DNA of 64,000 nt from Vespula vulgaris (Eukaryota > Arthropoda > Insecta > Hymenoptera > Vespidae). Position 1 is the stretch's first letter, and each line of letters begins with the position of its first letter. Below, piece by piece: positions 12,002 through 23,639 of the stretch. Below the pieces are notes generated by a model that saw only the letters and a program-made list of their open reading frames with translations, did no database searches and had not been told where the DNA came from. Location of the stretch: contig NC_066606.1 in assembly GCF_905475345.1 (NCBI RefSeq), positions 3,118,501-3,182,500 on the forward strand, given 5' to 3'. The position numbers and the translations under genes are program-made.

Positions 12002-12190
12002 AACTAACCCATTCCAATCCATCCGTCGAAAATCTATTCGTTGCTCTAGAGGGCGGAATACACCGACGCAACCGGTTATCGTCGTACACGGGACCAGCCA
12101 ATATTCGAGCGTACGCCGAATTAAATTCATGTTGCACGCGTATAGCTTCAGTTCGACGGCCATTAGCCATCAGCAAATTATCCGACAGTG
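12002..12190 (+). CDS. Internal coding exon of an unidentified gene (189 nt, phase 1-1)
   Basis: The strongest coding call in the window. The exon begins after 'cccctacag' and ends before 'gtgagtggga'. Its length is exactly 63 x 3; the first two bases complete a codon started upstream and the last base starts the next, so it could be skipped without a frameshift. The 62 whole codons have no stop and mixed residue use, unlike the repeat-derived frames around it. The peptide starts LTHSNPSVENLFVALEGG, has a basic HRRNRLSS segment and ends SVRRPLAISKLSDS. RNRLSS and VRRPLAIS resemble basic Ser phosphorylation contexts, which is inference. No signal peptide, membrane segment, zinc-binding pattern or catalytic motif is visible, and I do not recognise the family. 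The next exons on either side are outside the window or unrecognisable. Confidence 0.75.
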
Positions 12191-12196
12191 GTGAGT
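12191..12196 (+). promoter_or_regulatory. 5' splice site GTGAGT
   Basis: 'ccgacagtg' followed by GTGAGT closes the open exon in phase 1. GTGAGT is a strong donor hexamer. The reading frame continues only into CT-repeat sequence beyond it, which supports splicing here. Confidence 0.7.
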
Positions 12197-12245
12197 GGGA
12201 TTTTCTCGCTTGTATCACCCTTTCATCCCCCTTTACCCATCTCCG

Positions 12246-12248
<3 letters not shown>

Positions 12249-12281
<33 letters not shown>

Positions 12282-12485
12282 CCTATCTCTCCCTATCTCT
12301 ATCTCTCTCATTTTCTCTTTGTTTCTCTCTTCGAATCTCCATCTTTCTCTTTCTATCTTTATCTCACCAACCTCCAAACTAAAACCGTTGTGCCAAAATC
12401 TACGAAATATTCTGTTCTGGTGGATCTTTCTGAAATTTACATGAATTTCTCTTTATTATTCTGCCTTTCTCTTTCTGTCTGTCTG

Positions 12486-12542
<57 letters not shown>

Positions 12543-12560
12543 CTTTTTCTTTCTTTCTTT
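12249..12560. repeat. CT-rich microsatellites after the exon
   Basis: Two CT blocks (12249-12390 interrupted, 12480-12540 nearly pure) with T/C-rich DNA between. They lie just downstream of the donor. Long intronic CT tracts can bind pyrimidine-tract proteins, but no effect can be inferred here. Confidence 0.9.
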
Positions 12561-12599
12561 CTTTCCTTCGAAACAACGGGTCGTACGAATGTAAGCGTC

Positions 12600-13115
12600 A
12601 TTATAATTTTGGTAGCACACGGATTTCTACGCTTTGTATTGTAATTCGTTGGTTAGCATTGCTTAAATTATACGAATAATCATATGAGATCCTTTTTAGT
12701 CGGGCGTGGTTCGTTCATTACATTTTCTCTCTCTTTCTCTCTTATTGAAAATTCACATCGCATTATACGCCAACCCGATGTTATTATCGTCTTTATCGTA
12801 ATTCTCTTTTACGAACGACTACTTTGAATTTTCTTAAGGAGGATTGAAAATAGTTGAAAAAAGAGGAAAGAAAAAAATACAGAAGAGAGTAGACGATATT
12901 ATTCGTGCTTATTTTTGTAATATATTATTTTTCGCATATCTAAGTTTGATTCCTTTCGATTGATTTCTTTCGATCTAAACTCGAGCTCGTTCGATCGTCG
13001 ATAATAATTATCTCAACTTCTCGAAATATATTATGATTGTTATAATCAGTTTTATAGTTTTTATGAATATTTTTATTTATTATTTATCTTTATGTATGCG
13101 TCAACAAAGAAATTT
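12600..13115. other. AT-rich unique DNA
   Basis: No gene, repeat family or transposon end recognised. Contains scattered ATTA and GATA-like words expected from composition. Confidence 0.6.
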
Positions 13116-13117
13116 TT

Positions 13118-13550
13118 CGAAATTCTCCTTTTATTTATTCATTTCTTTGTTTGTTTATTTAATTTTCTTTTTATTTTTCCCTTAAAAATTTCCTTTTAAC
13201 AAATTTTCCTTTATTCGTTTAATTTTCTTTTTATCTTTTTCCTTCTAAATCTTTTCCAAAATTTTCCTGTATTTATTTATTTAATCTTCTTTTTATTTTT
13301 CCCTTAAAAATTTCCTTTTCAAAAATTTTCCTGCATTTATTTATTTAATTCTCTTCTTATTTTTTTCCTTTTGAATTTTCTTTACAAAAATTTTCCTTTA
13401 TTTATTTATTTAATCATTTGATTCTCCTTTTATTGTTTTCCTTTAAATTTTCCTTTTCACAAATTTTCCTTTATTTATTTACTTTCTCTTTTTATTTCTT
13501 CCCCTTAAATATTCTATTAAAGATATTCCTTTATTTATTTATGACATTAC
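13118..13550. repeat. Minisatellite, unit about 60 bp
   Basis: The unit 'tttatttatttaat..ctttttatttttccctt.aaaatttccttt..aaaattttcct' recurs about seven times with small indels. It is strongly T/C-biased on the + strand. No coding content. Confidence 0.8.
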
Positions 13551-13639
13551 GAAATATTTTACAAGCGTATACGCTTTATTTGTGTGTTCGAATCTATGTG
13601 ACATACATACGTAATGCGTTTGGCCGAGATTTTGAGCGT

Positions 13640-15240
13640 TAGAGAAAACCAAATCAATGCCCAGGAGCAAACGAATGATTAACGAGAATAAAAGGTTTCG
13701 TCATAACGGGAAATCGGACAAGCTGTAAAAAATCACGTTGATAGCAAATATTGAACTTTCAATCAAACTCCGCCGTTTTGTCAACGCGTTTCTCCTCTTT
13801 TATCGATACTTTCACGATTCGCTTGTCCTTCACTGATTCTCTACAATTTGTTCAACGTTTAATCTCGTTTACTTGACATCTTACAAGAAAAAAAAAAAAA
13901 ATGAAAATAAAAAATAAAAAATAAAAACAAAAAAAAAAATATGCAACGCACGATGTAGTAAGGAAATAGCAACAATTTGTAAATTTTGAAAATTCAAGGA
14001 AGAACAAAATAGGATAAAAAACAATCGTATAAAAAAAAAAGAGAGAGAACGATTCTAATTTAATGAAATATTTGATTAAATAACGCGATATTGCATTAAA
14101 TATTGGATTACGAATTTCTTTTATACACACACACACACACACATTTTTATTTATTTATTTATTTTCCTTTTAATTGCTTTTTTTTGTTTTTCAATGGCTT
14201 TTAGTTGTTTGTCAAAAGACAAAATGCAAAGAGGTAATAATCCGCTTATGATTTAACACGTTTTAAATACGACCAAGTCTTTTCTATTCGTAATCCATAA
14301 TGCTTAGTACGCCCAGGTAAAACGTACGATTGAAAATTTAAACGTGCTGCTGGCTACTTTCCTTGCGACGACACGTTTACTTATTAACACATCGAGGTTA
14401 AAAAGCTCGAGGGACACGACTGACTCATTAATAATCTCGCGAGATTTATCGTACCTTTCTTTCTTTTTTCTTTTCTCTCTTTTTTTTTTTTTTTATTCGC
14501 CTTATTCCGACCGCTAAAATGGCTCTCGTTAATCTTTTCCACGCCTTATTTTTTTTTTCTTCCTCTTCTTCTTTTTTTTCTATCATTGTTAAAACACAAA
14601 ATTAAAATAGTCTTTTTTTTTTTCTTTCAATATCGTAAAGCGAGATTTGATATCAAAATCGAACTTTTTCTTATTATTATAATGACAAACTTTATAATTC
14701 GTCGTTTCCATTTTTTTTCTTTTTCTTTTTTTTTTATACTAGTCTGCAAGAAATTTATATTTTATTATACGCATACTGATATAATTGTGTTGTAGTAATT
14801 ATATCAAATTTACACTTTCAATATGAACTTACGATTAATGAATAAAAACAATTGACGTATAAAATCAACAATCAATTTATGAGATTAATATAAAGTACAA
14901 ATGAAATTAAGTGAATGTAAAAAGAAAAAAAGAAACAATTAACTGTTACAATTACAAAACTATTTAATTAACTTAATTGATAAATAATAAATAAACAAAT
15001 AAATAAATAAATATAACTTGATTACAAAACTTACAGTACTAACAATTCATTTATCAAATTAAAGGACACTTCAAAAAATGTAGATTACTTTCAAAAATAT
15101 TTAATAGATCACGCATTTGCGCACGTATGTATTGTATGATCTTTATTTTACATATCGTTAAATTAAAATATTATAAAAAAATATTACAAAAATATGTACA
15201 TATAATACATTAAAGAGTTTATTACTGAAATCGAAATATT
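13640..15240. other. AT-rich non-coding DNA
   Basis: Unique AT-rich sequence with poly-A near 13887-13940, (CA)n near 14126-14142, poly-T tracts near 14460-14640 and AAAT units near 14994-15013. A more balanced stretch at 14280-14450 contains no splice-flanked frame. Confidence 0.6.
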
Positions 15241-15404
15241 TCTACCATTTTCTCTCTCTCTCTCTCTCTCTCTCTCCTTCTCTACCGCAAGTAGATTTAT
15301 TAAAAATTAACATAACAGAGATAGAAATAGTCATTCTTTTTTCCTTCTTTTTTCTTTATTCCTTTTTTTTCTCGTCTAAACGTTATCTCTCATATTCGTA
15401 GAAA

Positions 15405-15500
15405 CATAACTTCAACTCAGGTCGAGTCAACCCACCAGTCCAGAGGGTTCGTGAAACACGAGCCACTCGGAAGTAAAAACACGATGTTCTCTCTTCAAAA
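15405..15500. other. Base-balanced island
   Basis: Short unique segment ('aggtcgagtcaacccaccag', 'acacgagccactcggaag') between T-rich tracts. No coding signal. Possible conserved non-coding DNA, by composition only. Confidence 0.25.
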
Positions 15501-15854
15501 CCGTCTGTATTTTCTTTTTTCTTTTTTTTTACCCCTTCCTTTTTTTTAGTCGTTTTATTATCGAGAGTTATATATTTCCCTCTCTCTCTCTCTCTCTCTG
15601 TCCATCAAAGCTACGTGTATCTTTCCCGTTCCATTCGAGTCGGTCGTTATTACGAGCCAGCTTCACCCTCTCTCTCTCTCTCTCTCTCTGTCTCTTTGTC
15701 TCTCTCTATTTTGTCCTCTTACCCCTCGTTTTTCTTTCTTTCTCGAACGACGAACCGTTCCTCTTTAGGAGAGAGCAAATCGATAAAATCACCGCGTAAA
15801 TAGAAACGTATAGTGGCAACGATAGCTAACACGATATTAGAAGAGGGGTTGATA

Positions 15855-15932
15855 CTGTGTGTGAGATAAAGAGAGATAGATAGAGACAGAGATAGAGATA
15901 GAGAGATAGATAGAGAGAGAGAGAGAGAGAAG
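15855..15932. repeat. GA/GATA compound microsatellite
   Basis: Mixed GAGA and GATAGA units of about 75 bp, ending in pure (GA)n. Confidence 0.85.
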
Positions 15933-15959
15933 GAAAAAGAGAATTAGGTAGTATGTACG

Positions 15960-16165
15960 AGTAGGATGGGAGGAGAAACGGTACTCGGAAGAGGGTTCAC
16001 GCGACGTATTACCAAAAGCACAGAGGCATTCCCGGTTATGGCGATCGTAAAATCTAAATTACAGGTGCATACACCAAGAGAGGAGGTTACTCCATTCGTT
16101 CGTACCTCTATCCGGGTTTTGCATTGGCCGACCGATCGTTCGTCTGCCCTGCTCTAATTTTCACG
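15960..16165 (+). other. Balanced island with an open frame of 63 codons
   Basis: An ATG at 15966 opens a 63-codon frame to 16157 with mixed amino acids rather than repeat-derived ones, but no family is recognised. No clear acceptor precedes it; 'aaattacag/gtgcat' near 16062 is only weakly splice-like. A conserved non-coding element or chance frame is more likely than a gene. Confidence 0.2.
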
Positions 16166-16414
16166 CAACTCGTTGAGAAGTGGAGATGTATATGTACGAT
16201 GTGTCTGTATTTATATGCACGTGTATGTTTGTGTGTGTAAGAAAGAGAGGGGAAGAGATTTCAGTTCACCCTTTTCGTTCATCAATCGAATCTTCTAAAC
16301 GTAAAATTAAAAAGCTTTTCGAAGTGAATTGCTTCTTTAAAATATCAATATTTAATTAAATTATATTATTTTACGCGATAGCATAAATATAGTTCATTTT
16401 TGTTTTCTTACTTC

Positions 16415-16438
16415 GTTGTTGTTGTTGTTGTTGTTGTT
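16415..16438. repeat. (GTT)n microsatellite
   Basis: About eight GTT units in AT-rich DNA. Confidence 0.9.
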
Positions 16439-16789
16439 AAAATATGTGTGTGATATCAATAAACTAAATTAGATAATTGTTGTAAAAGTTGATTATTGCC
16501 AGAGAAACGTGAGATTATTTATGAAAAGTGTCATCGGAATATACAATTGCATCGAATATTTCTCTTCATTTATAAAGCTCGTTTGCTTTGTAAATATATG
16601 TGTGTAATAGAATGCATGCATATCTGCATATTTATATTATTTATATTATTTACTTACCCTACGTAGTAGAGACGTTGATTACGACTTATACGTGTTTACA
16701 TTCTGAGTCGGACGGCGTATTTTCGAGTTTAGTCAAATAGAAGGTTAATTATAGTCTTTTACACGACTTGTTGCACACTCCCTTCTCTC

Positions 16790-16838
16790 CTCCTCCTCCT
16801 CCTCTTCCTCCTCCTTCTCCTTCTCCTCTTTCTACCCC

Positions 16839-16888
<50 letters not shown>

Positions 16889-16915
16889 TCTGTGTCATTC
16901 TCACTCTCTCTCTCT
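16790..16915. repeat. (CTC)n and (CT)n compound microsatellite
   Basis: TCC/TCT triplets at 16788-16845 lead into about 35 bp of pure CT and then CACTCT variants. The whole + strand is pyrimidine. Confidence 0.9.
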
Positions 16916-17233
16916 AGCTTTCTCGCTCTTTGTCCTTTATAAATACAATTCCCAAGGTGAAGGGAAAAAAAAATTTTACGGAGGTACTTCGAAGTAGTTG
17001 CGTGTAAGCGGATTGCATAAAAAGCTGCGATATTAGAGTGTGTTTGAAAAAGAGAGAGGGAGAGAGAGAGAGAGTAGTGAGGGGATTAGAGAGGGAGAGA
17101 GAAAATCGCGGGTATTTTCGCTAATTACCTCTACTCAAAATTCCGGAAACGTTTTCTGCAAGCATTTCGCGTTTATATATACGCATATAGATATTGGTGT
17201 GCGTGTATGTAACATACGTACACACACAAATAT

Positions 17234-17234
<1 letters not shown>

Positions 17235-17277
<43 letters not shown>

Positions 17278-17280
17278 ACA
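17235..17280. repeat. (TA)n with CATA flanks
   Basis: TA run of about 30 bp with CATA/TATG repeats on both sides. Confidence 0.85.
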
Positions 17281-17589
17281 TACGTAATTAGCATCTACCT
17301 TTGATAAATTGTATATCTCATAATTCTTCATTTTATTTGCAAGATAATTATATGTGTCTGTATGTGAGAAAATGAAAGAATGAAGGACAATCGTACTTTC
17401 ATTCTTTTTCTGTTCTTTTTTTTTCTTTTTTTCTTTTTTATTTATTATTTTATTTATTTTTTACTTTGTCATTATTTTATTTTATTTTATTTTAATTTAT
17501 TTATTTATTTTTTTAAGGCATTCGTGAATAAGAACTGTATATATACATATATATATATGTTTGTATGTATGTATGTATGCATGCATTGT

Positions 17590-17670
17590 GTAACTTCGAG
17601 TTATATATTTAGATTTAGTTTAGTTACGTATTAAATTATATAACTTCGAGTTATATATTAAATTTTAGTT
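17590..17670. repeat. Direct duplication of about 50 bp spacing
   Basis: 'taacttcgagttatatatt' occurs near 17591 and again near 17641, followed by related TTTAGTTA sequence. Confidence 0.8.
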
Positions 17671-18099
17671 AAGATTAAATTTAAAAAGAGATCGAACGTT
17701 TAATAGGATTTAATAGAAAAAATGATTATTTTACTATTTTTATCTATTAAAAAGATCGAGTAGGATTATAAAACGTATCTAAAATATTTTATAAAAAATA
17801 ATATATTATTATAACAATAAAGTGTATAAGTATAGAATCTCGTTATTTTAACGTTCGTATCATGGTTCTCACTCTCTGTGTCAAGGTTTATTTTATTCTT
17901 GACTATTTCTTCTATATTCACAAAAGTCGTCACACGCATATATACATATATACAAACACACGTATAAAATATACAGATAATCACATTCGATTCAATAAAC
18001 AAACGACATGTCTACGTTACGTTTTGTTTAATATCACTTCGGAACAATGCAAATTACGCAACCGATTCGACGATACTGCTTTCTTTTTTTTCCCCATAG

Positions 18100-18765
18100 A
18101 AAGAAAGATGAAACAATCCATTCAATGTATCTATGAAAGTTAACAAAGATGAACGAAATAATGCAAAAATGAAATTTCTTTATAAACACTATGTTACTAT
18201 CACGTCTCTCACGTTATATACTACGTACATTTACGTATATTATAGTTATATATAAGTCACATTCTATAATTTTTTTCTTTTTTTATTTCTCCAAAATAAT
18301 TGGACGATTATAAACGATTTGTATGATTATCGATGAAAAATTAATGACAAATTAACAATTTAAAAGTTCGAATGAACATTATTCGTAGATAGAATGTAAT
18401 TTTTTTTAAAAGTTAAATATTTCTTTTTTTCCACCATAGAAAAAAATTGAGACAACGAAATCAACACGAAAATCAATAAAGACGAACGGAATAATGCAAA
18501 AATGAAATTTCTTTATAAACACCATATCAAGTTTCTCACGTTATATACGTATATTTACATATATTATAATTATACTAATATATGTCACATATTACAAGAC
18601 ATTCTATAATTTTTTTTTATTTTTTTATTTTTTCTAGACTAAAATAATTCGAGGATTACAAACGATTAATTATCGATGAAAAATTAATGACAAATTAATA
18701 ATATGAAAATTTCAATGAACAATATTCGTAGATTAAACTTTATCTTTCTTAAAATTAAACATTTT
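18100..18765. repeat. Tandem duplication, offset 333 bp
   Basis: Two adjacent copies share 'aacgaaataatgcaaaaatg' (18152; 18485 with one change), 'aaatttctttataaacac', 'ctcacgttatata', 'acattctataatttttt' and 'gatgaaaaattaatgacaaa'. Both copies are non-coding and diverged by substitutions and small indels. Confidence 0.9.
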
Positions 18766-18835
18766 TATATACAACGTTTAACGTTTGATACAATCAAAGT
18801 TATCTATTTTTTACAAATAGTATCAAAGTAATACA

Positions 18836-18836
<1 letters not shown>

Positions 18837-18882
<46 letters not shown>

Positions 18883-18920
18883 ATTTAGCTATCTGTTTAT
18901 CTATCTATTTATCTCTCTTT
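18837..18920. repeat. (CT)n followed by (ATCT)n
   Basis: Pure CT of about 35 bp, then CT/ATCT/TATT units. Confidence 0.9.
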
Positions 18921-19135
18921 CTTTCGCTGGCTCTTTCTCAATGTAGCTTTAAGAAATCATATTCTTTAAGAAGTCATTTTCACGTCATTTTAGTGTGATT
19001 GCAATTAAAAATTTTATCGTCCGAACGTTTTTGAAAAATCTAAGACGACGATGACCATGATCGTATTAAAATTAATTATAATACACAAAACTTTTTATTC
19101 GATTTATCTATGCACACTTTTATATTTATATATTA

Positions 19136-19139
<4 letters not shown>

Positions 19140-19182
<43 letters not shown>
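19140..19182. repeat. (TA)n microsatellite
   Basis: Uninterrupted TA run of about 40 bp. Confidence 0.9.
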
Positions 19183-19185
<3 letters not shown>

Positions 19186-19350
19186 TATTTTTTCTTTCTT
19201 TTTTTAAATTAATATTTATATCAAATTTACTTCAGACAGAGAATATATGTTTATGTGTCTCCGCAACACAGAGGTTTTGATAATAGTAATAAAGAAAAGC
19301 ATAACAAATATATCGAGTCACGAATTTCTATGAGAATTATTGAGATCGTC

Positions 19351-19379
19351 AGTAATAGTAATAGTAATAGTAATAGTAA

Positions 19380-19413
<34 letters not shown>

Positions 19414-19455
19414 CGTAGTAATACTGATACTATTACTAGTATTAGTAGTAGTGGT
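19351..19455. repeat. Compound trinucleotide array (AGT/AAT)
   Basis: AGTAAT units pass into (AGT)n and then degenerate triplets. All frames are open and yield poly-Ser/Asn, poly-Val or poly-Leu. These are repeat translations, not proteins. Confidence 0.95.
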
Positions 19456-19669
19456 AAAACCATATGGGAAATACAATTATAAGTTTTATTGTCTAGTGCT
19501 TTTCGCTTTATGCAATACATAGATTTTGTTTCCAGCTAGTCGAACCTCGACGGGACACATTTGTATTATTAAAGAGCGTATGTCGAAAAGTAAATGTGAT
19601 TATGAAGCTTCGCTATTTATTTATTTACTTATCCATCTCGTTCATATCGATATAGATAACTATAGAGAA

Positions 19670-19830
19670 TTATATATACATACATACATCATATATATAT
19701 ATATGATGATGATGATATTTTTATTTTTATTTTATTATATATATAGTATATATTATATATATTACATATACATTTTATGTATTATATATATAATATATAT
19801 ATTCATATACACACACACAAAAATATATAT
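19670..19830. repeat. AT/TATA-rich tract with (GAT)n
   Basis: TA and TTTTA strings, a short (GAT)n near 19703-19715 and a CA run near 19810. No genes. Confidence 0.8.
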
Positions 19831-20089
19831 TACATAAATAGCTTTCATTACTTAATATTCGAAGAAATACACTATCGATTATCATTATATTGATATATAA
19901 TATTAAATATTATATTTATACATAAATGAATACATATGTTTATATATAATCTTTAATAACTAAATTTTGTATTTTATACATACAATAAATATCATAAAGA
20001 TTGTTTTCTTTTTTTTTTTTAAATTCAAATGTAAACTTTATTACGTACTATATATATATATATATATATATATTTATTTTTATGGTTTT

Positions 20090-20224
20090 ATACTCCCAAC
20101 CCCACCTACGTTGACAGCAATCCCCAGGTGAAATGTCAAAGGTTAAACGACCATACGTCGTTCTTTTAACACGTTCGTTTAATGACATATCGAAATGACG
20201 ATAATGCCATTCGAAGAGCGATCT

Positions 20225-20235
<11 letters not shown>
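20090..20235. other. Base-balanced island, candidate cis-regulatory DNA
   Basis: Unique segment containing CAGGTG (an E-box) and 'tgtcaaaggttaaacg', in which TCAAAGG resembles TCF/Pangolin or nuclear-receptor half-site words. It also has palindromic-looking 'catacgtcg'. The motif readings are inference; words this short occur by chance. Confidence 0.3.
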
Positions 20236-20259
<24 letters not shown>

Positions 20260-20329
20260 GGGATCAAATGACCACCCCTCAACGCGATAACGCCACAGTC
20301 CAATTGCAACGTTATATATAAATATTAAA

Positions 20330-20794
20330 AAAAAAAAAAAAAAATTCGCTTGTCTCGAATACTGTATAACAACGAGCCATTATATATCTCGTTGAGAAGA
20401 ACAAAAAAAAATTATAATATTGCTTTCAGCGATAGATTTTAATTATTAAAACGTATGCTACATCATAAAACCATAATGTTCGGTTTTCTTCTTTTTTTTC
20501 TTTTCGTTCTTTCTTATTAATATATCAAAGTTCGAACGAGATTTAACGATTTATCTTTCGAGATAATGATTTAAGTTTTCCTTTTTATCTTTCTTTTCTT
20601 TTTTTATTTATTTATTTACTTATTTATTTGTCTATATTATTTTCAGTCCGTAAAATATGTACCGTAGAAGGGAAAATAATTGAAAGATAAATCGAAGCGA
20701 ATCGTTTTGTTAGAACCTCGATACAAATTTGTAGAATAGTTTGTATTTTGTTTAAATAAATATTCGTTGTTTTATCGAATAAAATAATTATATT

Positions 20795-20825
<31 letters not shown>

Positions 20826-21022
20826 TTATTTTTTTATTTTTTTATTTTTTTTTCGTCAAGATATATTTAATCTCGACATACATATTTTTTGTTCTTTCAG
20901 TATAAATTACATTTATGTTACGGTTTCAAAGGATGTTGCATGATTTCTGTTTTTTTTTTCTTTTTTTTTTTTTTCGTTTCGTTTTATATCCTTCATACTC
21001 TTCATTCTTTTTATTTATTCAT

Positions 21023-21054
<32 letters not shown>

Positions 21055-21130
21055 TTTCTTTTTACACGGTCTTCGTTCGAGTAAAACATTTAATTTTTCA
21101 TTCGCTCAAGGCATTTAGCATATAGAAAAA
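20330..21130. other. AT-rich non-coding DNA with poly-A/T and TTTA repeats
   Basis: Poly-A near 20327-20344, ATTT units near 20603-20635 and 21014-21055, and a CT run near 20800-20825. No coding content. Confidence 0.7.
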
Positions 21131-21204
21131 CTCTCGAATATATTCGAGACTTTTCTCTATCGCAAAAGCGTCATAATTCGTATAGAATAACATATATAAT
21201 ATTT

Positions 21205-21560
21205 TTTACTAGATTCCCCTGTAGCTTTTCTTCGCGGCGGAAGATAGTCATTTTTAATAAGCGACAGAATAGAGCGCGATCCTACTACATATCGTTGTAG
21301 CTCGTAGTATTTTCGTTGGTTGGTAAAACGTATGCGAGATATCTCGGTAGAGTATATATATCTATATACTTATCTACGTACCTAGCTACCATCTCCACTT
21401 AAATCGTAAATTATCAATTTCTCTCGGATATTTAATGTAAACCATCTTACGGCATAGCAACGTATTTTCATACCAATGTATGGTACCTTAGAATAATAAG
21501 CGTTATTTAAACCGGTCGTAATCCATAAATCGTAAACGTTTAGTTCAAGTTTTATCTCTC
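21205..21560. other. Base-balanced unique stretch
   Basis: CpG-containing unique DNA ('ttcttcgcggcggaagatag', 'agcgacagaatagagcgcga'). No splice-flanked open frame. Possible regulatory DNA, by composition only. Confidence 0.25.
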
Positions 21561-21569
21561 TAATCTTAA

Positions 21570-21571
21570 TC

Positions 21572-21612
<41 letters not shown>

Positions 21613-22170
21613 TAATAAATTTATATAAATTTATATAAAGTTAAGAAACAAAGTAGTAATCGTTGGGTCATTTTAATATATTTTTTATCTTTCAAAATAC
21701 ATAGGTTGAAATTAAAAATAGTATAATAAGATAGGATGATGTATGAAATATTATCTCATTTTGTTATTTTTAGTTTCAAGCTATCTATCTTGGAAGATAA
21801 AAAATTTTGTATAAATATAAACGATATATATATATATATATAGAATATATATAGCTATAAATAAAATAATATAAATATAAAAGATATAATAAAATAAAAT
21901 AAATATACATCGCCCATTTACATATATATGTATTATATATTATATATTATATAAAACATATAAACATACATATATATACAAACATATATAAATAATATTA
22001 TCGATTGAAATAAAAACGAAGAAGAAAAAATAGAACCAAAAAAAAAACAGAAAATAACAAAAAAAAAAAAGAAAATTACTGCAGGAATGGACATCAGCGT
22101 TCACTCGTTGAGATACCTAATTATATAAATATATTTATATATTATATCTATATATATAGAAATTTGAAAT
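21570..22170. repeat. AT-rich low-complexity region
   Basis: (TA)n near 21576-21606 and 21827-21842, ATAT/AAAT strings, and poly-A near 22040-22075. Confidence 0.8.
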
Positions 22171-22184
22171 TCCTTTATCAACGT

Positions 22185-22575
22185 CACCACAACGACAACG
22201 CCGTTGGCGTCTCCTTAATTTAACGTAAATAAAATTTGTCAAATTTGTCAACGCGCATCGCGTACCTAATGAAAATGAATAACGAACGAAAAACGTAATG
22301 AATTTTTACCCCTCGGATAGGTCGAGTACCGTGTGAGAGGTGCGAGTACGAATACGAGTGCGCGAGTGCATTCGCAATGTTCATTTGAAAGATAAATACG
22401 GCATTCGTTCTGTAAATTAACAATACTTCATAATGTCGCACGTAAATTTATTCGAAGTGTACGGAAGCACGGAAACGAGTAGTACGATCGATTAATAAAA
22501 TCATATACTCATACAAGCGACTTTGCGTTTTGCCGAATAAAAAGAAATCTCTCTCGGAACGCAAATCTACGTGTG
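22185..22575. other. Base-balanced unique stretch
   Basis: Contains the near-palindromic 'acgccgttggcgt' near 22198 and GAGTACGAATACGAGTGCGCGAG-like repeats near 22340. The minus-strand 73-codon frame lacks splice signals or a recognisable domain and is treated as chance. Confidence 0.25.
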
Positions 22576-22688
22576 TATTTCATTTCGTTATAATTTCAAA
22601 TTGGTTTAATATTTTATGATATATCCTGTATCTTCAATGTATACGTATCTTTACGAGAGAAGTTTTAATTTTTATTTTTGTCCTTTTC

Positions 22689-22694
22689 TTTCTG

Positions 22695-22746
<52 letters not shown>

Positions 22747-22747
22747 T
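22689..22747. repeat. (TTTC)n microsatellite
   Basis: About fourteen CTTT units followed by TTTA/TTCG variants to about 22900. Confidence 0.95.
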
Positions 22748-23106
22748 TTATTTATTTATTTGTTCGTTTATTAATTTTCTTTTTTTTTCGTTTTATTTTT
22801 GCTTTTTATTCGTTTATTTATTCGTTCTTTTCTTTTTTCTTTTTTCTTTAGTTACTTATTAGTCCTTTTCTTTTTATTTATTTATTTATTTATTTATTTA
22901 ATTTAGATGCCATATTAAAAAGACGGAGTGGAAGATATGTTTATATATATATATATATATATATGTCTTTCTCTCTCTATCGTACGTTAGATCGATTTCA
23001 TAAAAATTGAATTTTCTCCGAAGATAAATTATGTTGACTAATGATGTTTTAAAAATTCTTAAAATAAAATACACACTCATTTATATGTATATATAATATG
23101 TGTACG

Positions 23107-23111
<5 letters not shown>

Positions 23112-23174
<63 letters not shown>
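23112..23174. repeat. (TA)n microsatellite, about 60 bp
   Basis: One of the longest uninterrupted TA runs in the window. Confidence 0.95.
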
Positions 23175-23176
<2 letters not shown>

Positions 23177-23539
23177 CGTACATAGCATACGGTATGTCTC
23201 TTGTGATAAGTGTTGATCAGAATTATTAAGAATTATTATACTCTTTGTCTTCTTTTTTATTTATTTTCTTACTTTCTATTTCCCGAAAAATGGCGCTAAA
23301 GATAAATTTCCTTTTCAAGATTCATCCATTTTGAATGAACCCGTTAAAGATTCAAACGGAATATATCATTTGAAAGATCTTTTGATTCTCTTTACAATGC
23401 TCTACTATTTTTTTTTTTCTTAAAATTTTGAGTTAATAGTTTTTAAGAAATATGTTACAAAGTTTTAAATTAAAAAGAAAAAGAAGAAGAAAATGCTTTT
23501 ATTTTATGAAATATTTAAAATTAGGTATCTCTACGTCGA

Positions 23540-23632
23540 ACACACACACACATACATATGTATGTATGTATATGTATATATAAATACGTACATTACAGCA
23601 AACACACACATACACACACACACACACATGTA
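23540..23632. repeat. CA/TATG compound microsatellites
   Basis: CA and ATGT/ATAC strings near 23541-23580 and 23600-23630 around short unique DNA. Confidence 0.85.
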
Positions 23633-23639
23633 TACGGTA

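Noticed and set aside
11982..12377. 131-codon minus frame over the exon
   Set aside because: It is the antisense shadow of the real exon plus GA-repeat translation; the minus strand has no splice sites bounding it.
11914..12444. 176-codon plus frame as a single gene
   Set aside because: Only 12002-12190 is non-repetitive and splice-bounded. The rest is array and CT-repeat sequence before the acceptor and after the donor.
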